Assembly: GCA_020744425.1 (NCBI GenBank)
Contig: JAGMUV010000020.1
Span: forward strand, 620,001-684,000
Direction: 5' to 3'
DNA from: Dactylonectria macrodidyma
Lineage: Eukaryota > Ascomycota > Sordariomycetes > Hypocreales > Nectriaceae
Length of the DNA stretch: 64,000 nt
Within the stretch, counting starts at the first letter, position 1. Each line of letters starts with the position of its first letter. The notes below the pieces were generated by a model. That model saw nothing but the letters and a program-made list of their open reading frames with translations, did not search any database and was not told where the DNA came from. Position numbers and translations under genes: made by a program. Positions 32,382-42,285 of this stretch are shown piece by piece.

Positions 32382-34664
32382 ATGTCACCGTTTGTTCAAG
32401 ATAATAAAAGTATGCAGCCACCAGTAAATCGGGTCTTACGTGATCATATACAAACACGATTCGATCCGCCGTGGAAATCCACATCCTCAATGGGGTCTCA
32501 CATGAGCGAGAGGAGCGCCAAATGCCCGTTATTAACCGAAAAGTGCTACGGAGATCATGGCTATGAACCCGCGGATTCGATACAGCCTCGGCGTAGCCGT
32601 GTGACGAGAGCTTGCGATGAGTGCCGCAAACGAAAAGTGCGTTGCGATGGTAACACACCGAAGTGTTACCCTTGTGAGTCCTCTGACCGCCGCTGCTCCT
32701 GGGGCTCTCAGTCATGGAGGAGAGGGTTTCCCACAGGGTATGTTAGAGCTATTGAGAGCTTGCTTGGGCTTATGTTGCATTCCTTTGAGGATGGCGAAAA
32801 TGTGGCCTTAGGACTATTTCGTGGAGAGGATATTGTCTCGTCTGTGCAGACTGAGAATTCTACTTCTCTTGTCAACTTTCTTGGAAATCTGTGGCGACAA
32901 AGTACAGCCTTTACATACCTCGAATCTCTCTTTGGAACCATTGACACAGGTTCTAAGGGCAACCACTCAGCACCAGACCTGCAGGAAATTCCAGAATTAG
33001 CATTCGCACACAGTCTATTGACTAAAAAGCACTCGCAAACCCATCCGTCACCATCCCTCGCTCAATGCGCCACTGCTGCGATATCTACATGCTGCGAAAA
33101 TGGCCAGTCTCCGAACGAGCAACCTGGCATAGTACCACCTATTAGCGACCCAGCTAGAAGCGAACGATCCTTACCTCCCAATTGGGAATATCTCCTGAAC
33201 CTATACTTCACCAACACTCAGAAATATATTCCGATCCTTGAACAAGAAGATATTCTGCAGTTCGCTACTGAACTTGCGAGCCGTGAGACCAGAGGCAAGC
33301 CTTCTAGTAGGGGACATGTGGTTCAACCAGGCCAATATGCCTCTCTACTAGCAGCATTGGCATTCGCGGCATATCAAGAAGCTCTCTGCACTTTATCCAG
33401 AAACGATGGCTTGTCGAATATTAACCTAGCCTTGTCACTCAGACTCAAGGTAGGGGCTGCGACCATGGTAATGGATTCCGACGAGAGTCAAGGACTGGAA
33501 CATGTCCAAACCCTTTCCATCTTAGCTTTACTGGAGATGAGCTCTGGGTCTTTAGGCAAGGCATGGACATTGGTTGGCCGGGGAGTGTACATCATGACAG
33601 ACCTGGTTATGATCACGGCTCCCGAAACTACCCAGGAACGCCACCAGGATGATAGATATAGACTCGTCTTACGTGGTCTCTTTGTTATAGAGACAATGAT
33701 TGCCTTCCGGTTGGGTAGACGACCATACCTCCAATCACAGGATCTATCGACTGCCGGCGCTTTGCGTGTCAACCGCTCTACAGAATGGGAATTTCATACG
33801 CCATTTAACAGAAGCAATACGTCATTGGAGTACCAACTGCATTCGGAAACGGAGAAGATCTTAGAGACATTCGAGCACTTCGTGAGCATGCTTTGCATTG
33901 CCAACGAGTTTCTTCACGCTCCAAACCACAGCGCCAGTCATATTGAGAAGGCATTACGACAGTTCCGAGTTTGGTTCGACAATCTATTACCAGATGAGCG
34001 GGACACAGTTATCGCATCGACCCGCTGTGTCAACCCTAGCTCAGCTCCCGAGTCTCTCAACCTATCCTTATGCGCTACCAGCATGTACTTGATGCTTCAG
34101 ATCAAGGAACTTATCTCCAATGAACACCTCTCTAGCATTCCTACACAGATTCCGACAACCTATTCATCAGTGCCAACTCTTCTAGGGCGGGTTCAGGAGG
34201 CAGGCCTGGTATCATTGTATCCAATGATCGACACCTATATTTATTTCATGAGTGAGGACTCGGTGTCCTTGGATGGTTTCATACTACCTGACAGACATGA
34301 AGCGTTACAGACTCTGGTTGACGGCCTGAACGACTTGTCAGCTTCCTGGAAATGCTTAAGATCTGCGCAATACCTACCAGGTGGAACGGATGCCCACCTT
34401 CCTCAGGCATTTAACATTCATAATAGAATTCAGAGAACGGAGAATATGGGTACTTCGCCAGAAAAGAAGAACAGCGGCGATACAAGTCTGATACCGATAC
34501 AACCAGCAACCGATAATTCGTCCCCGAGCCACATCAACATGCACCTACAAGCCAGCCCCAAGTGCTCATGTATATTTACGACTGTGAGTACAGGCGACTT
34601 GAATTCCCACCAAGTTACTCTGCCGAAAATTGTTGGATATTCGGATGCCTGCAATCGAGGTTGA
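32382..34664 (+). CDS. Zn2Cys6 transcription factor (regulator 1)
   Basis: A single-exon fungal transcription factor of about 760 residues. The GAL4-type zinc cluster lies at about residues 78-105: ACDECRKRKVRC...PKCYPCESSDRRC, spacing CX2CX6CX6CX2CX6C, preceded by basic RRSRVTRA. The fungal MHR (PF04082) follows in the middle: NLYFTNTQKYIPILEQEDIL, ALAFAAYQEAL, ILALLEMSSGSLGKAWTLVGRGVYIMTDL and IETMIAFRLGRRPYL. The open frame begins at a GTG further upstream; I take the first ATG (MSPFVQDNKS). Two cluster palindromes lie just upstream. Zinc clusters of this class dimerise on CGG/CCG inverted repeats, so this protein is one of two candidates for binding the TCGGCGCCGA motif. The effector is unknown. 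Confidence 0.88.
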   Translation: MSPFVQDNKSMQPPVNRVLRDHIQTRFDPPWKSTSSMGSHMSERSAKCPLLTEKCYGDHGYEPADSIQPRRSRVTRACDECRKRKVRCDGNTPKCYPCESSDRRCSWGSQSWRRGFPTGYVRAIESLLGLMLHSFEDGENVALGLFRGEDIVSSVQTENSTSLVNFLGNLWRQSTAFTYLESLFGTIDTGSKGNHSAPDLQEIPELAFAHSLLTKKHSQTHPSPSLAQCATAAISTCCENGQSPNEQPGIVPPISDPARSERSLPPNWEYLLNLYFTNTQKYIPILEQEDILQFATELASRETRGKPSSRGHVVQPGQYASLLAALAFAAYQEALCTLSRNDGLSNINLALSLRLKVGAATMVMDSDESQGLEHVQTLSILALLEMSSGSLGKAWTLVGRGVYIMTDLVMITAPETTQERHQDDRYRLVLRGLFVIETMIAFRLGRRPYLQSQDLSTAGALRVNRSTEWEFHTPFNRSNTSLEYQLHSETEKILETFEHFVSMLCIANEFLHAPNHSASHIEKALRQFRVWFDNLLPDERDTVIASTRCVNPSSAPESLNLSLCATSMYLMLQIKELISNEHLSSIPTQIPTTYSSVPTLLGRVQEAGLVSLYPMIDTYIYFMSEDSVSLDGFILPDRHEALQTLVDGLNDLSASWKCLRSAQYLPGGTDAHLPQAFNIHNRIQRTENMGTSPEKKNSGDTSLIPIQPATDNSSPSHINMHLQASPKCSCIFTTVSTGDLNSHQVTLPKIVGYSDACNRG

Positions 34665-35326
34665 CTTGTTCCAATGCGCTATTGATGAATTTATTACACT
34701 CTGCGTCTGTCACTTGACTATATCAATATCGTGCGGCGCCTGGTTTACAATCTCAACCAGCAATGTGGTTTCTTTCTCCATTTGCTGTTTTCATCCTTCA
34801 TCGGTCCGTCTGGGAAGAAGTGAGTTATTAGATGTCAGGTATCAGCTTGCTAGGTGTATAATACGCTCCTGTTCTATATCCGCTTCCAGTTCAGGAGATA
34901 GCTACTTAGAGCTTGCCGGATTTCCGGTAAAGCGACTAAATCATGCTGCACTGGTGAGTCAAAGTCTTATTTTTGATATGGAACGAGACATAGAAGTGAA
35001 TTGAGAGGCAAACATTGCGATCTCAACATGGCGTTGTCGAACAATCTACTAATTCAGTATTTGATGACTGAGCCCGTCACAAATTACTATGCAGGTAATG
35101 TATCGTAGTTCTTACCTAGAATCGTAGACTATGTCCACGTTCAACACACTCCCAGTATTCATCGGCGTAGAGAATACATATTTATTCTAGCATCAAAATG
35201 TGGGGCCAAGAAAGAGTAGCTGACATATAGTTCTCTGAAGACATACTTTAATTCCTGATACCATCCAAACAACAGGAACTAGGTAAACCCGACTACTACA
35301 TTAGTCCTCTCTTCCTTTCAGCTCGC
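34665..35326. other. intergenic stretch
   Basis: About 0.66 kb between two convergent units. The plus frame 34630-35004 overlaps the end of regulator 1 and shows no domain. Nothing else seen. Confidence 0.45.
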
Positions 35327-37336
35327 TTAGATAGTCTTCTTTACGTCCACTGGTTGTATTTCGTTCATGGGAGTAATGGCCCGCTGGTTCGTCTTCGCTT
35401 CCTTAGCCGTGCTCATAGTGCATAGCGAAGCAGTCATTGCTACCTCCCCCCGAATGCGATAGCAATCAGGTAAACGAGTCGAAAGGCATCGACATATGAG
35501 TGCTTGACGGCAATTTGCGTAGCATCTTGGAGTATTGACGTCATTCCCGGAACTGCGGCATATGTAGCGCGGTGTTCTTTTTAGATGCCGTAAGGAGTGC
35601 ACTAGTCGACACATTATGCTGCCCTGCCAAGTCACCCGTGCGAGAAGTAATGCTTGAGTCGAAGCGGTTCTGCAGAATCACACTGTAAATAGTGGTTGCT
35701 ACCGCACCGCCGAGCAACCGGAACGTACCACCAAGGCCAATGGCAACTCCGCCATAGCAGGTCAGTAAATAGCAAGAAAGTTGTGCGGCCATCAAATGAT
35801 GCTTACATATCTGCTTGTGCATCCAATCCAAGGGAGACCATAGTAAATGATATAAGATTACCTGGAGTAACCAATTATGAGCAGAAGAATACCGTGCAAA
35901 CCGCTGGAACACGATCATCAAGGCCTACAGTCGCCATTGATCCAATTAAGGCAGTCTGAGCGCTAGTCAAGAAGACAAGCTGCCAACGTTCATAACCAAT
36001 ATGTGCACAGATTGCTACGACGAAGATCGCGCCAACTATGAAGAAATTAAGAAATGTTAAAGAAAGCACGGGCTTACACTCACGACTTCCGCCCCACGCG
36101 AAAATGCCCGACTAAGCTCCTCGGATAATTTGGTCTGCTGGTACGAAAAGCTGGGCGGGCATTCATGCTATAGGAGAGCATTCCGCCAACGAAACACACC
36201 ATCATGATAACCATAAATCTGATACTCTCAGTTAAAGTACTGTAGTGAAGCGAAGTAACTTCCAATCTCTCACCCTCGAATCTTTTTGAAGAGTCTGGGA
36301 AGAAAAATTGGGTATTCCACCGTGTTATACGCTTCTCATAACCCCAGTGCGAGAGCGCAGAGGACGCCGCAGACGATGGTGGTAATAACTGGCGCACTCT
36401 TCCAAGCATATTGGCGGCCCCCAGAGTTAATTGCAATGAGGAAAAGAGTACTAGCGGTGATAAATAGGAAGATTTCAACGTACTCAAGTTCTGACATAAG
36501 CTGCAGTTTCGATTTGCCCTCATTCTCTTGACTGAAGTTTGGGGGGAAGTAGAAGAAGAAGAGAAGAGACCCAAGTAAGATTTGCAGACAGAAAATGTAC
36601 CAATAGACGCCACCCCAACCTATGGACTGGTATGCAATGAAAGCATAAGCAATCAGAGGCGTAGGTTATGCAACAGGAAGGCTAGCGTCGAAGATGCCTA
36701 GTAATTCTGAGTAGGATCTGCGAGCCTCCCAAAGAAAGAGGCGTAAATACCTATACCCAAAAGTCGATGCTTTGTTTGGGACAATCTCCTGGATGCATGC
36801 GTACGACAACTCCTAGAAACCAGCCGCAATGCCAAATACAACACGACTGGCAATCATCTGTGGGATACTCTCTGCAGTAGCTCCGATCAAACTCCCAAGG
36901 ATACCGAGGCCAGCACCAGTAAGCAAGAAGTATTGGTGACCAAATATACCATAGGTGCGACCGGCGATGGAGACCACGGCGGCTGCTCCAAGCTGCCACG
37001 ATACCGTGATCCAGATGCTACGAGTATCAGGCCCCTAGTTCAGCGTTGATGTAGGCAAGAGAAGTAGATGGAACGAGAGAACCCATGATAAAAGTATTGG
37101 GCTGATTACAGAGAGCCCGGCTGCAACTGTTAGTTGTGCTCAGAGAAAAGGGGAACCATAAGGCTAAGCCTGACAATGAAGGCCATCATGGTCTGGAATG
37201 TGAGCTTCGGGGCAGGTTCCTCCTCAAGGTTCACTGCAACGTGCTCCTCAGTCGGATGATGGTCAGCAGGACTGTCCTCAACATGCTGGGCGCCGGTGTT
37301 CTTGCCCATTTCTACGTCCATGGTGGAAGACGGCAT
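35327..37336 (-). pseudogene. TRI12-type MFS exporter pseudogene
   Basis: The remains of a 14-helix MFS transporter of the fungal siderophore/trichothecene-efflux (TRI12, PF06609) group. Recognisable blocks in order: a hydrophilic N-terminus beginning at about 37336; SIWITVSWQLGAAAVVSIAGRTYGIFGHQYF; GLGILGSLIGATAESIPQMIASRVVFGIAAGF; ELSYACIQEIVPNKAS; LIAYAFIAYQSIGWGGVYWYIF; VCFVGGMLSYSMN; YERWQLVFLTSAQTALIGSMATVGLDD; YGGVAIGLGGTFRLLGGAVATTIYS; and AKEAKTNQRAI near the end. Breaks: an extra base in a C4 run near 37031-37036, an in-frame TAG at 36815-36813 (family residue Gln), a TAA in the following segment, and further register changes. The protein is certainly not made in full. It was probably the exporter of this locus or of an older cluster. 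Confidence 0.85.
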
Positions 37337-37540
37337 CAAATGTTATTGCTTAGAGATGATGATTCAATATCAATGCCCCAAGCGAATCATGACTTGTATG
37401 CTTTGATTTATAATATTTATAGTTTACTAGGGTCGCTAGTGACACTGTATAGAATCGCTCAAGTCGATGGCAAGGACCCAGAAGCTTGGAATCAAGATCT
37501 CGGCTCTGGGGGCCTTGTGTCGGCATGCTGCATCAATCAG

Positions 37541-37552
37541 CTCGGTACCGAG
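37541..37552. promoter_or_regulatory. variant palindrome CTCGGTACCGAG
   Basis: A perfect 12-bp palindrome with the same half-sites (CTCGG/CCGAG) as the cluster motif but TA as the central dinucleotide. It lies in the divergent region between the exporter pseudogene and the epimerase, 208 bp upstream of the epimerase ATG. Confidence 0.5.
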
Positions 37553-37759
37553 ATGAATTAGTAATATGAGGAACTCCCATTAGTAGCGGGTGGGTCTGTG
37601 TTGGTTTGATGACTAGCACCGAACCGGATTGGAAGAGAACCCTTCTCAATTGTTTCCTAAACACACAATCTTATTTAATGGCATTGGCGTCCACTGTCGC
37701 CGAAAATGTCACAATCGTGTTCCACAACATCGGACCATTCCACCAAAATTTTCCTCGAA

Positions 37760-38976
37760 ATGGATCAACCACGTATCAAGATATTGCTGACCGGAGCGAC
37801 GGGATATCTTGGTGGGTCTGTTTTGACCTCTCTTATCCAATCCGCAAACCCAGTTGTAAAGAATCTCAAGATTTCTGCACTGGTTCGCGGCGCAACTCAA
37901 GCGGAATTGCTAGCAGGGCAGACCATTCGACCGATCTTATTCAGTGGGTTTGAAGACATAGAAGCCTTGACTAAAGCTGCAAGTGAACACGATGGTATAA
38001 GGTGTTCATTCAAGCTAGTGAATGAAAAATCGCTCACATCATCTAGCTGTTATCAACTGCGCTTCTGGTTTTGCAACTGGTGCTGCTGAAGCTCTCATCT
38101 TGGGCCTTGGAGAGAGGAGGAAGCTTACAGGGCAAGAAGTTTTCATGATCCATGTATGTATTTGACACGTCGTGTATTTTGCGACACTCTAATCGGCTAT
38201 AGACTTCCGGTACCTCCAACATTAGTGACAGACCCATATCGAAGAAGTACGTTGAGACTCGGTCGTTTGATGACGCCACAGACAATATTTTTGAGTATTT
38301 GGTGGAGCGCCAAAGCCTCGAAGTCTATGAACAACGCACCACCGACCTCGCAGTGGCCAAAAGAGCCAAAGAGACAGGAGTAAAGGTCTATACAATCATG
38401 GCACCACCAATTTACGGCATTGGGACCGGGAAATTTAATAGGTTGTCTACCCAGATCCCCATGCTAGCTAAGATTGCGATCCAGGCTCGGCGATCTCTAT
38501 ACATTGGAGACGGTTTGGGTGTGAAAGACTATGTCCATGTCGTCGATTTAGCAAAATTCTATGGACTCCTCCTAGGCAAGGTATTGGAGAACGGGAGAGC
38601 TGTTCCTTATGGGGAGAGGGGCATCTTCTTCGCCAGCACGGGGTCATTCCGATGGAAAGATCTTGCCAAGGACTTGGCACAGGTGGGTTATGATCTCGGC
38701 AAACTCGACTCCCCGGAGCCCCGAAGTATCACGATTGACGAGGCTCTCGCTCTCGGCATTGCGGCAACTGAGCAACGCGCAGAACTAGTTTTTGCGTCCA
38801 AGTAAGCCCCCATCTGGTACAGCCTTGCCGAACCGAGTCTGACAATACACAGTTCTAGGGGCCGAGCATCGGTTGCAAACTCGCTGGGCTGGACGCCGAA
38901 GAAGACAGAGACGGATTGGAAAAATAACCTCAAAGATGACTTCGTTGCTGTTATCCGGAGTCTGGACCAAAAGTGA
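37760..38976 (+). CDS. NAD(P)-dependent epimerase/reductase (extended SDR, NmrA-like)
   Basis: A cytosolic NAD(P)-binding Rossmann protein of the NAD-dependent epimerase/dehydratase family, 354 residues. Exons 37760-37994, 38047-38153, 38203-38801 and 38853-38976; all phases fit. The N-terminal nucleotide fold is KILLTGATGYLGGSVLTSLI (TGxxGxxG). Further blocks are VINCASGFATGAAEALI, FMIHTSGTSNISD, VKVYTIMAPPIYGIGTG and VKDYVHVVDLAKFYGLLL. These match fungal nucleoside-diphosphate-sugar epimerase-like proteins that commonly act as reductases on non-sugar substrates. The substrate is unknown. A frame appears to open earlier, but MDQPRIK is the best start because it places the glycine motif about ten residues in, as usual. 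The promoter contains CTCGGTACCGAG. Confidence 0.82.
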
Positions 38977-39293
38977 CAAGTCCATTGTATGACATATTTA
39001 GTCGATACAATTGCTCCTAGGACACATATTTCGTGTATATGAAGCTTCCGTGTGCGAATTGTAAGTTTCCATTTGTGGTATCAGAATTATGGACATGATG
39101 CCAAATTCTGGGGGGCTTCAGGCCCAGAGTAGAACAGGCCCAAAAAATGCTGGGTCCGAAGTATAGCATCGGTGCTTCGAATTTGCTACAGTACAGGTCT
39201 GGGGTGTCAGCAGCAGAAGAAGCAAAGCTTCATGAGAGCCCCCAGGAAGCTGAAGAGCCGTGCCAAGGCGCGAGGCCGAGATGAAAACCCAAT

Positions 39294-39325
39294 GGAGTGA
39301 GTGAGTGAGTGAGTGAGTGAGTGAT
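39294..39325. repeat. GAGT tetranucleotide microsatellite
   Basis: About seven to eight uninterrupted GAGT units in the 5' region of the SDR pseudogene. Length-polymorphic repeats of this kind are ordinary. Confidence 0.9.
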
Positions 39326-39501
39326 GCGGGGGAGTTAAGCGAGTACCACGGAAATGCGATCGCTGCGGTTATCCAAAAACATCGAGGTCCGGCGTAAGAT
39401 TGAATTTCAGCGCAACTCCTTGCTTATATTACCCGTGATATCCGAGGCTCTTTAGTAAATGACAGTCGCAGCTTCTTGGTCGAATATCACCGAAATTCAT
39501 C

Positions 39502-39953
39502 ATGATGTCCGGAAAACGCCTTCTGGGGAAGGTTGCCATCGTGACAGGTATCAGAGAGTGAAGAACCCATATTGATGTATGCACTTGTCTGACATAAAGT
39601 CTAGGCGGAGCATCCGGCTTCGGCGCTGCAATTGTCACCTAGTTTATTGCAGAAGGCGCGCGTGTCCTTATCGGGGATATTAACCTCGTCGGAGCGAACG
39701 CGATGAAGGCCAAGCTCGGGGCTGATGGCAAGATTATCACGGTGAAGATGGATGTTTCTAATCCGGATGATTGGAGAATTGCTGTTGATGAGGCAGTCAA
39801 GAAATGGAGTACACTTGATATTGTCGTCAGCAACCTAGGTGGTCCTTTTTTCTATTCTTATCAAAAAAACCTCAAGCGCAGCCTTGTGGCATTCCTGGGA
39901 TGTCTGGAAGCGAATCGAAGTCAGGTACATTAGTCTAGTCGGCCATGATTGCG
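39502..39953 (+). pseudogene. truncated short-chain dehydrogenase (SDR) pseudogene
   Basis: The 5' third of a classical SDR. Exon 1 encodes MMSGKRLLGKVAIVTG; after an intron (about 39549-39604) comes GASGFGAAIVT, then an in-frame TAG at 39640-39642, then FIAEGARVLIGDINLVGANAMKAKLG and TVKMDVSNPDDWRIAVDEAVKKWSTLDIVVSN. After the NNAG-equivalent region the reading is lost through indels, and no YxxxK active site follows. One nonsense codon plus loss of the catalytic half makes it dead. An intact SDR of a different subgroup is at 53525. Confidence 0.8.
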
Positions 39954-41060
39954 AGGTGTTTAAGTCACCTGACTATCAGAAGAGTTCGGTTTAACAACGA
40001 TAAAACGCCTCGGCAGTGGTAAACTACTAAATAGCGAAGGCTGGCGCAGACCCAAGTACTACACAAAGGATGATCAATACTGTCATGCTCGGTTGTTGGA
40101 GCACGTGGGTGTGTCGGAGGGGGGGGGATTGACGCCAGTCGGTGAGCCTTAGGCACTTCTTCTAAATTGCTGTCCGCCCCATCAAGGGCGAGTTGCTTCT
40201 ATCACGAGCCTTGGACACAGTGATGAGGACTGCAGACCACGGAACTTGCCGACCACACACAGTCCAAATGCAACCCTGCGGCTGGCCCTTGTGATACAAG
40301 ATTAGGGACAACTAGAAGAAGGGTTTGCTTTAGCGGCGGCGATAAATCATGGAACTCGCTTATTCGGCCCCAGCCCACTCCATCTTCGGCGCCGAAACTT
40401 CGGTGCCGAATCTTTCGGCACCCGCTCGTCCGAATTGACTCTTCTTGTCGCTTTTCCGCACCAAAGACGACCGGAAGAACCACCCCTCCACGGGGCTTAG
40501 GGAAAAGAGGTTTTAAAGCGACCAACCAACCAGACGCTGGGACTGTTTCTAGACATATGTCGCTAATTAAAGCATCTTCAGCCAGGATCTCGGCGGTCTA
40601 GGGTAAATGGTGATGCATTAGCCCAATTTGAGGGCGTGGACAATGGAGATATGATCGACCTATACAGTGCTACAGATATCATCTGTGAATCACCGGGGTT
40701 GAAACGGTCCTAGCGGTACAATGCTCCACGAGAATGGTACGTAAGTCCTGCTCATTTCCTTTGTACGGCGTTGGTTTGTCAATAAAGGGAGGCTCGGATG
40801 GGGCGTATTCAAAATTCCTTTGTCAGATGATACTAATTTACTCCAGACATATTTCAAGAAGGTAATTAATATACAAAGGTTCAAAGAGAATGTCAAGCTG
40901 ACTGATATTTCATAAACTCAACTTTATCTTGAAGCTAACATTAACTGGTATTGCCTCTTGCCTCCTCAGGGAGCTAAAGAGAGCTGAATCCTAGCATAAT
41001 TTGTAGCGTATCCTGCGTCCTCGCTCAATCACTCCAGTGCTCACTGAAGCCCGATGCCGT
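39954..41060. other. gene-less stretch with orphan operator cluster and dispersed repeat
   Basis: About 1.1 kb. 40154-40197 is a diverged copy of 32074-32113. 40385-40410 carries two complete palindromes with a third partial one. No intact gene starts next to these sites; small frames (40202-40525, 40690-40896 minus) show no family signal. The region may have held a gene that was lost. Confidence 0.5.
40385..40410. promoter_or_regulatory. double cluster motif TTCGGCGCCGAA and TTCGGTGCCGAA
   Basis: A perfect 12-bp palindrome at 40385-40396 and a one-base variant at 40399-40410, starting 14 bp apart, followed by a partial TTCGGCACCCG at 40414-40424. This is the densest operator group in the window, yet it has no intact gene beside it. 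Confidence 0.6.
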
Positions 41061-41572
41061 TCACTTAGAATCTAAAGCAACTACCTCAATCTCCACTCGC
41101 ATATCATCTTCTCCTAGCCGGGTGACTCCAACGCAGGTCCAGATAGGACAGTGGTCAGGCATCCATTTTTTGAAATTTCGCTCCATAGCCTGGATTGCCT
41201 CATCGTTGATTGGCACATGATAGGAGTTCACGCGAAAAACCTGTGACCATCCTTTACCCCCAGCATCCCGCAAATTCAGGTCCACATTAGCGAATGCCTG
41301 ATCGATCTGTGCGTTAATCTCTTTGTAGATTACGCCGGTGTCTGGGTGCCATCCCCCTGTTCGATCATTAGCGGTCAGCTACATAATGAATAATAACGAT
41401 GGGGATAGAATCTAATCAGGTTGAGTAGCCGGAGAGTAAGGATAAACAAAAAGCACGCACCTTGACCGGCGCATTCGATCCGGTCGCCAACTCGGACAGC
41501 TTGATTATAGCCGAAATTGGTACGGTTCCGTTCTCCGACGCCTTTATAGGCAAAGTATTGCAGCGAAGACAT
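41061..41572 (-). CDS. RidA/YjgF-YER057c-UK114 family protein
   Basis: A small trimeric-fold protein of 135 residues. Exons 41572-41461 and 41356-41061 joined across a 104-nt intron ending GAACAG. RidA proteins typically deaminate reactive enamine/imine intermediates; catabolic cluster members can act on specific ring-cleavage products such as 2-aminomuconate. Seen: VGERNRTNFGYNQAVRVGDRIECAGQGGWHP, the usual substrate-pocket strand, then INAQIDQAFANVDLNLRDAG and MPDHCPIWTCVGVTRLGEDDMRVEIEVVAL, the conserved P-x-x-x-x-x-GV-x-x-L...VEIE-x-x-A terminus, but the canonical Arg before the GV segment is not obvious. The start is the ATG of MSSLQYFAYKG; the upstream open frame lacks an ATG. It is divergent from the permease at 42286. 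Confidence 0.83.
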
Positions 41573-42285
41573 GATGTCCGTGACGTTGAGAGTTTGGGAG
41601 ATGGTGTTCTGTCCTGCTACTGTTACAGGTGAGGATGGTTCAATTATTCTCAAGTAGAGATATTTGGACGGACCTTTGCGCGAGTTTTGTGCGATGCCGA
41701 CGGCTCAGCGTTCCATCTCCACGCCGCCTTCAGTGCCGTCCTATCGGCGTTGGTATTGACGCTGACCAATCCTCGCCACACAAAGATAGCGCAAGACTGA
41801 GTCGAGCAAAGTTGATTCGGCGTTTTGAGTCATCCGAACTACGTCTTCACCCCGCAATTTTGGTGGAATGCTCTGATAAGAAAAAGATATGAGGAGGCTT
41901 CGGCGATTCCCTTAGCCTCGGTGGTCTGACGACGACGCCGAGATCTGACTTTCCTTAGGGCGGTGCCACCGAGCGCCGATGGCCAGCCGAGACTATTTTG
42001 GTGTACGAATGTAGAAACGTCCCTCATCTAGCTCCTAACATGTTGTCGTGAGATATCGAGCGACATTCGAACTTCGTAAATCTCTTGCTTGGGCATCTCC
42101 ATCACTCAAACGCGGCCCTCGAGAGCCCGGGTTTGAGCCTGAACAACTACTACCGATACGGAAGCCGAAAGAGACCTGACGATCGAAAGGGGTAGGACAG
42201 CACACTCTAGCCCTCTGTTGAAGAACGACCGTCACCACGCCGCCGAAATTCGAACTCAACAGGCGGACTCGGAAACGAATCAGCC
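41573..42285. promoter_or_regulatory. divergent promoter region RidA/permease with half-sites only
   Basis: 0.7 kb shared upstream region. No complete CGGCGCCG is present. It contains half-sites resembling one arm of the cluster motif: TTCGGCG at 41910, ACGCCGAG at 41935-41942 and GCGCCGAT at 41972-41979. A CGG-N3-CCG arrangement is at 42159-42167. Whether these serve the same factor is unknown. Confidence 0.35.

Noticed and set aside
34630..35004. 124-residue Cys/Ser-rich frame after regulator 1
   Set aside because: Overlaps the regulator's 3' end and has no signal peptide or domain; probably chance.
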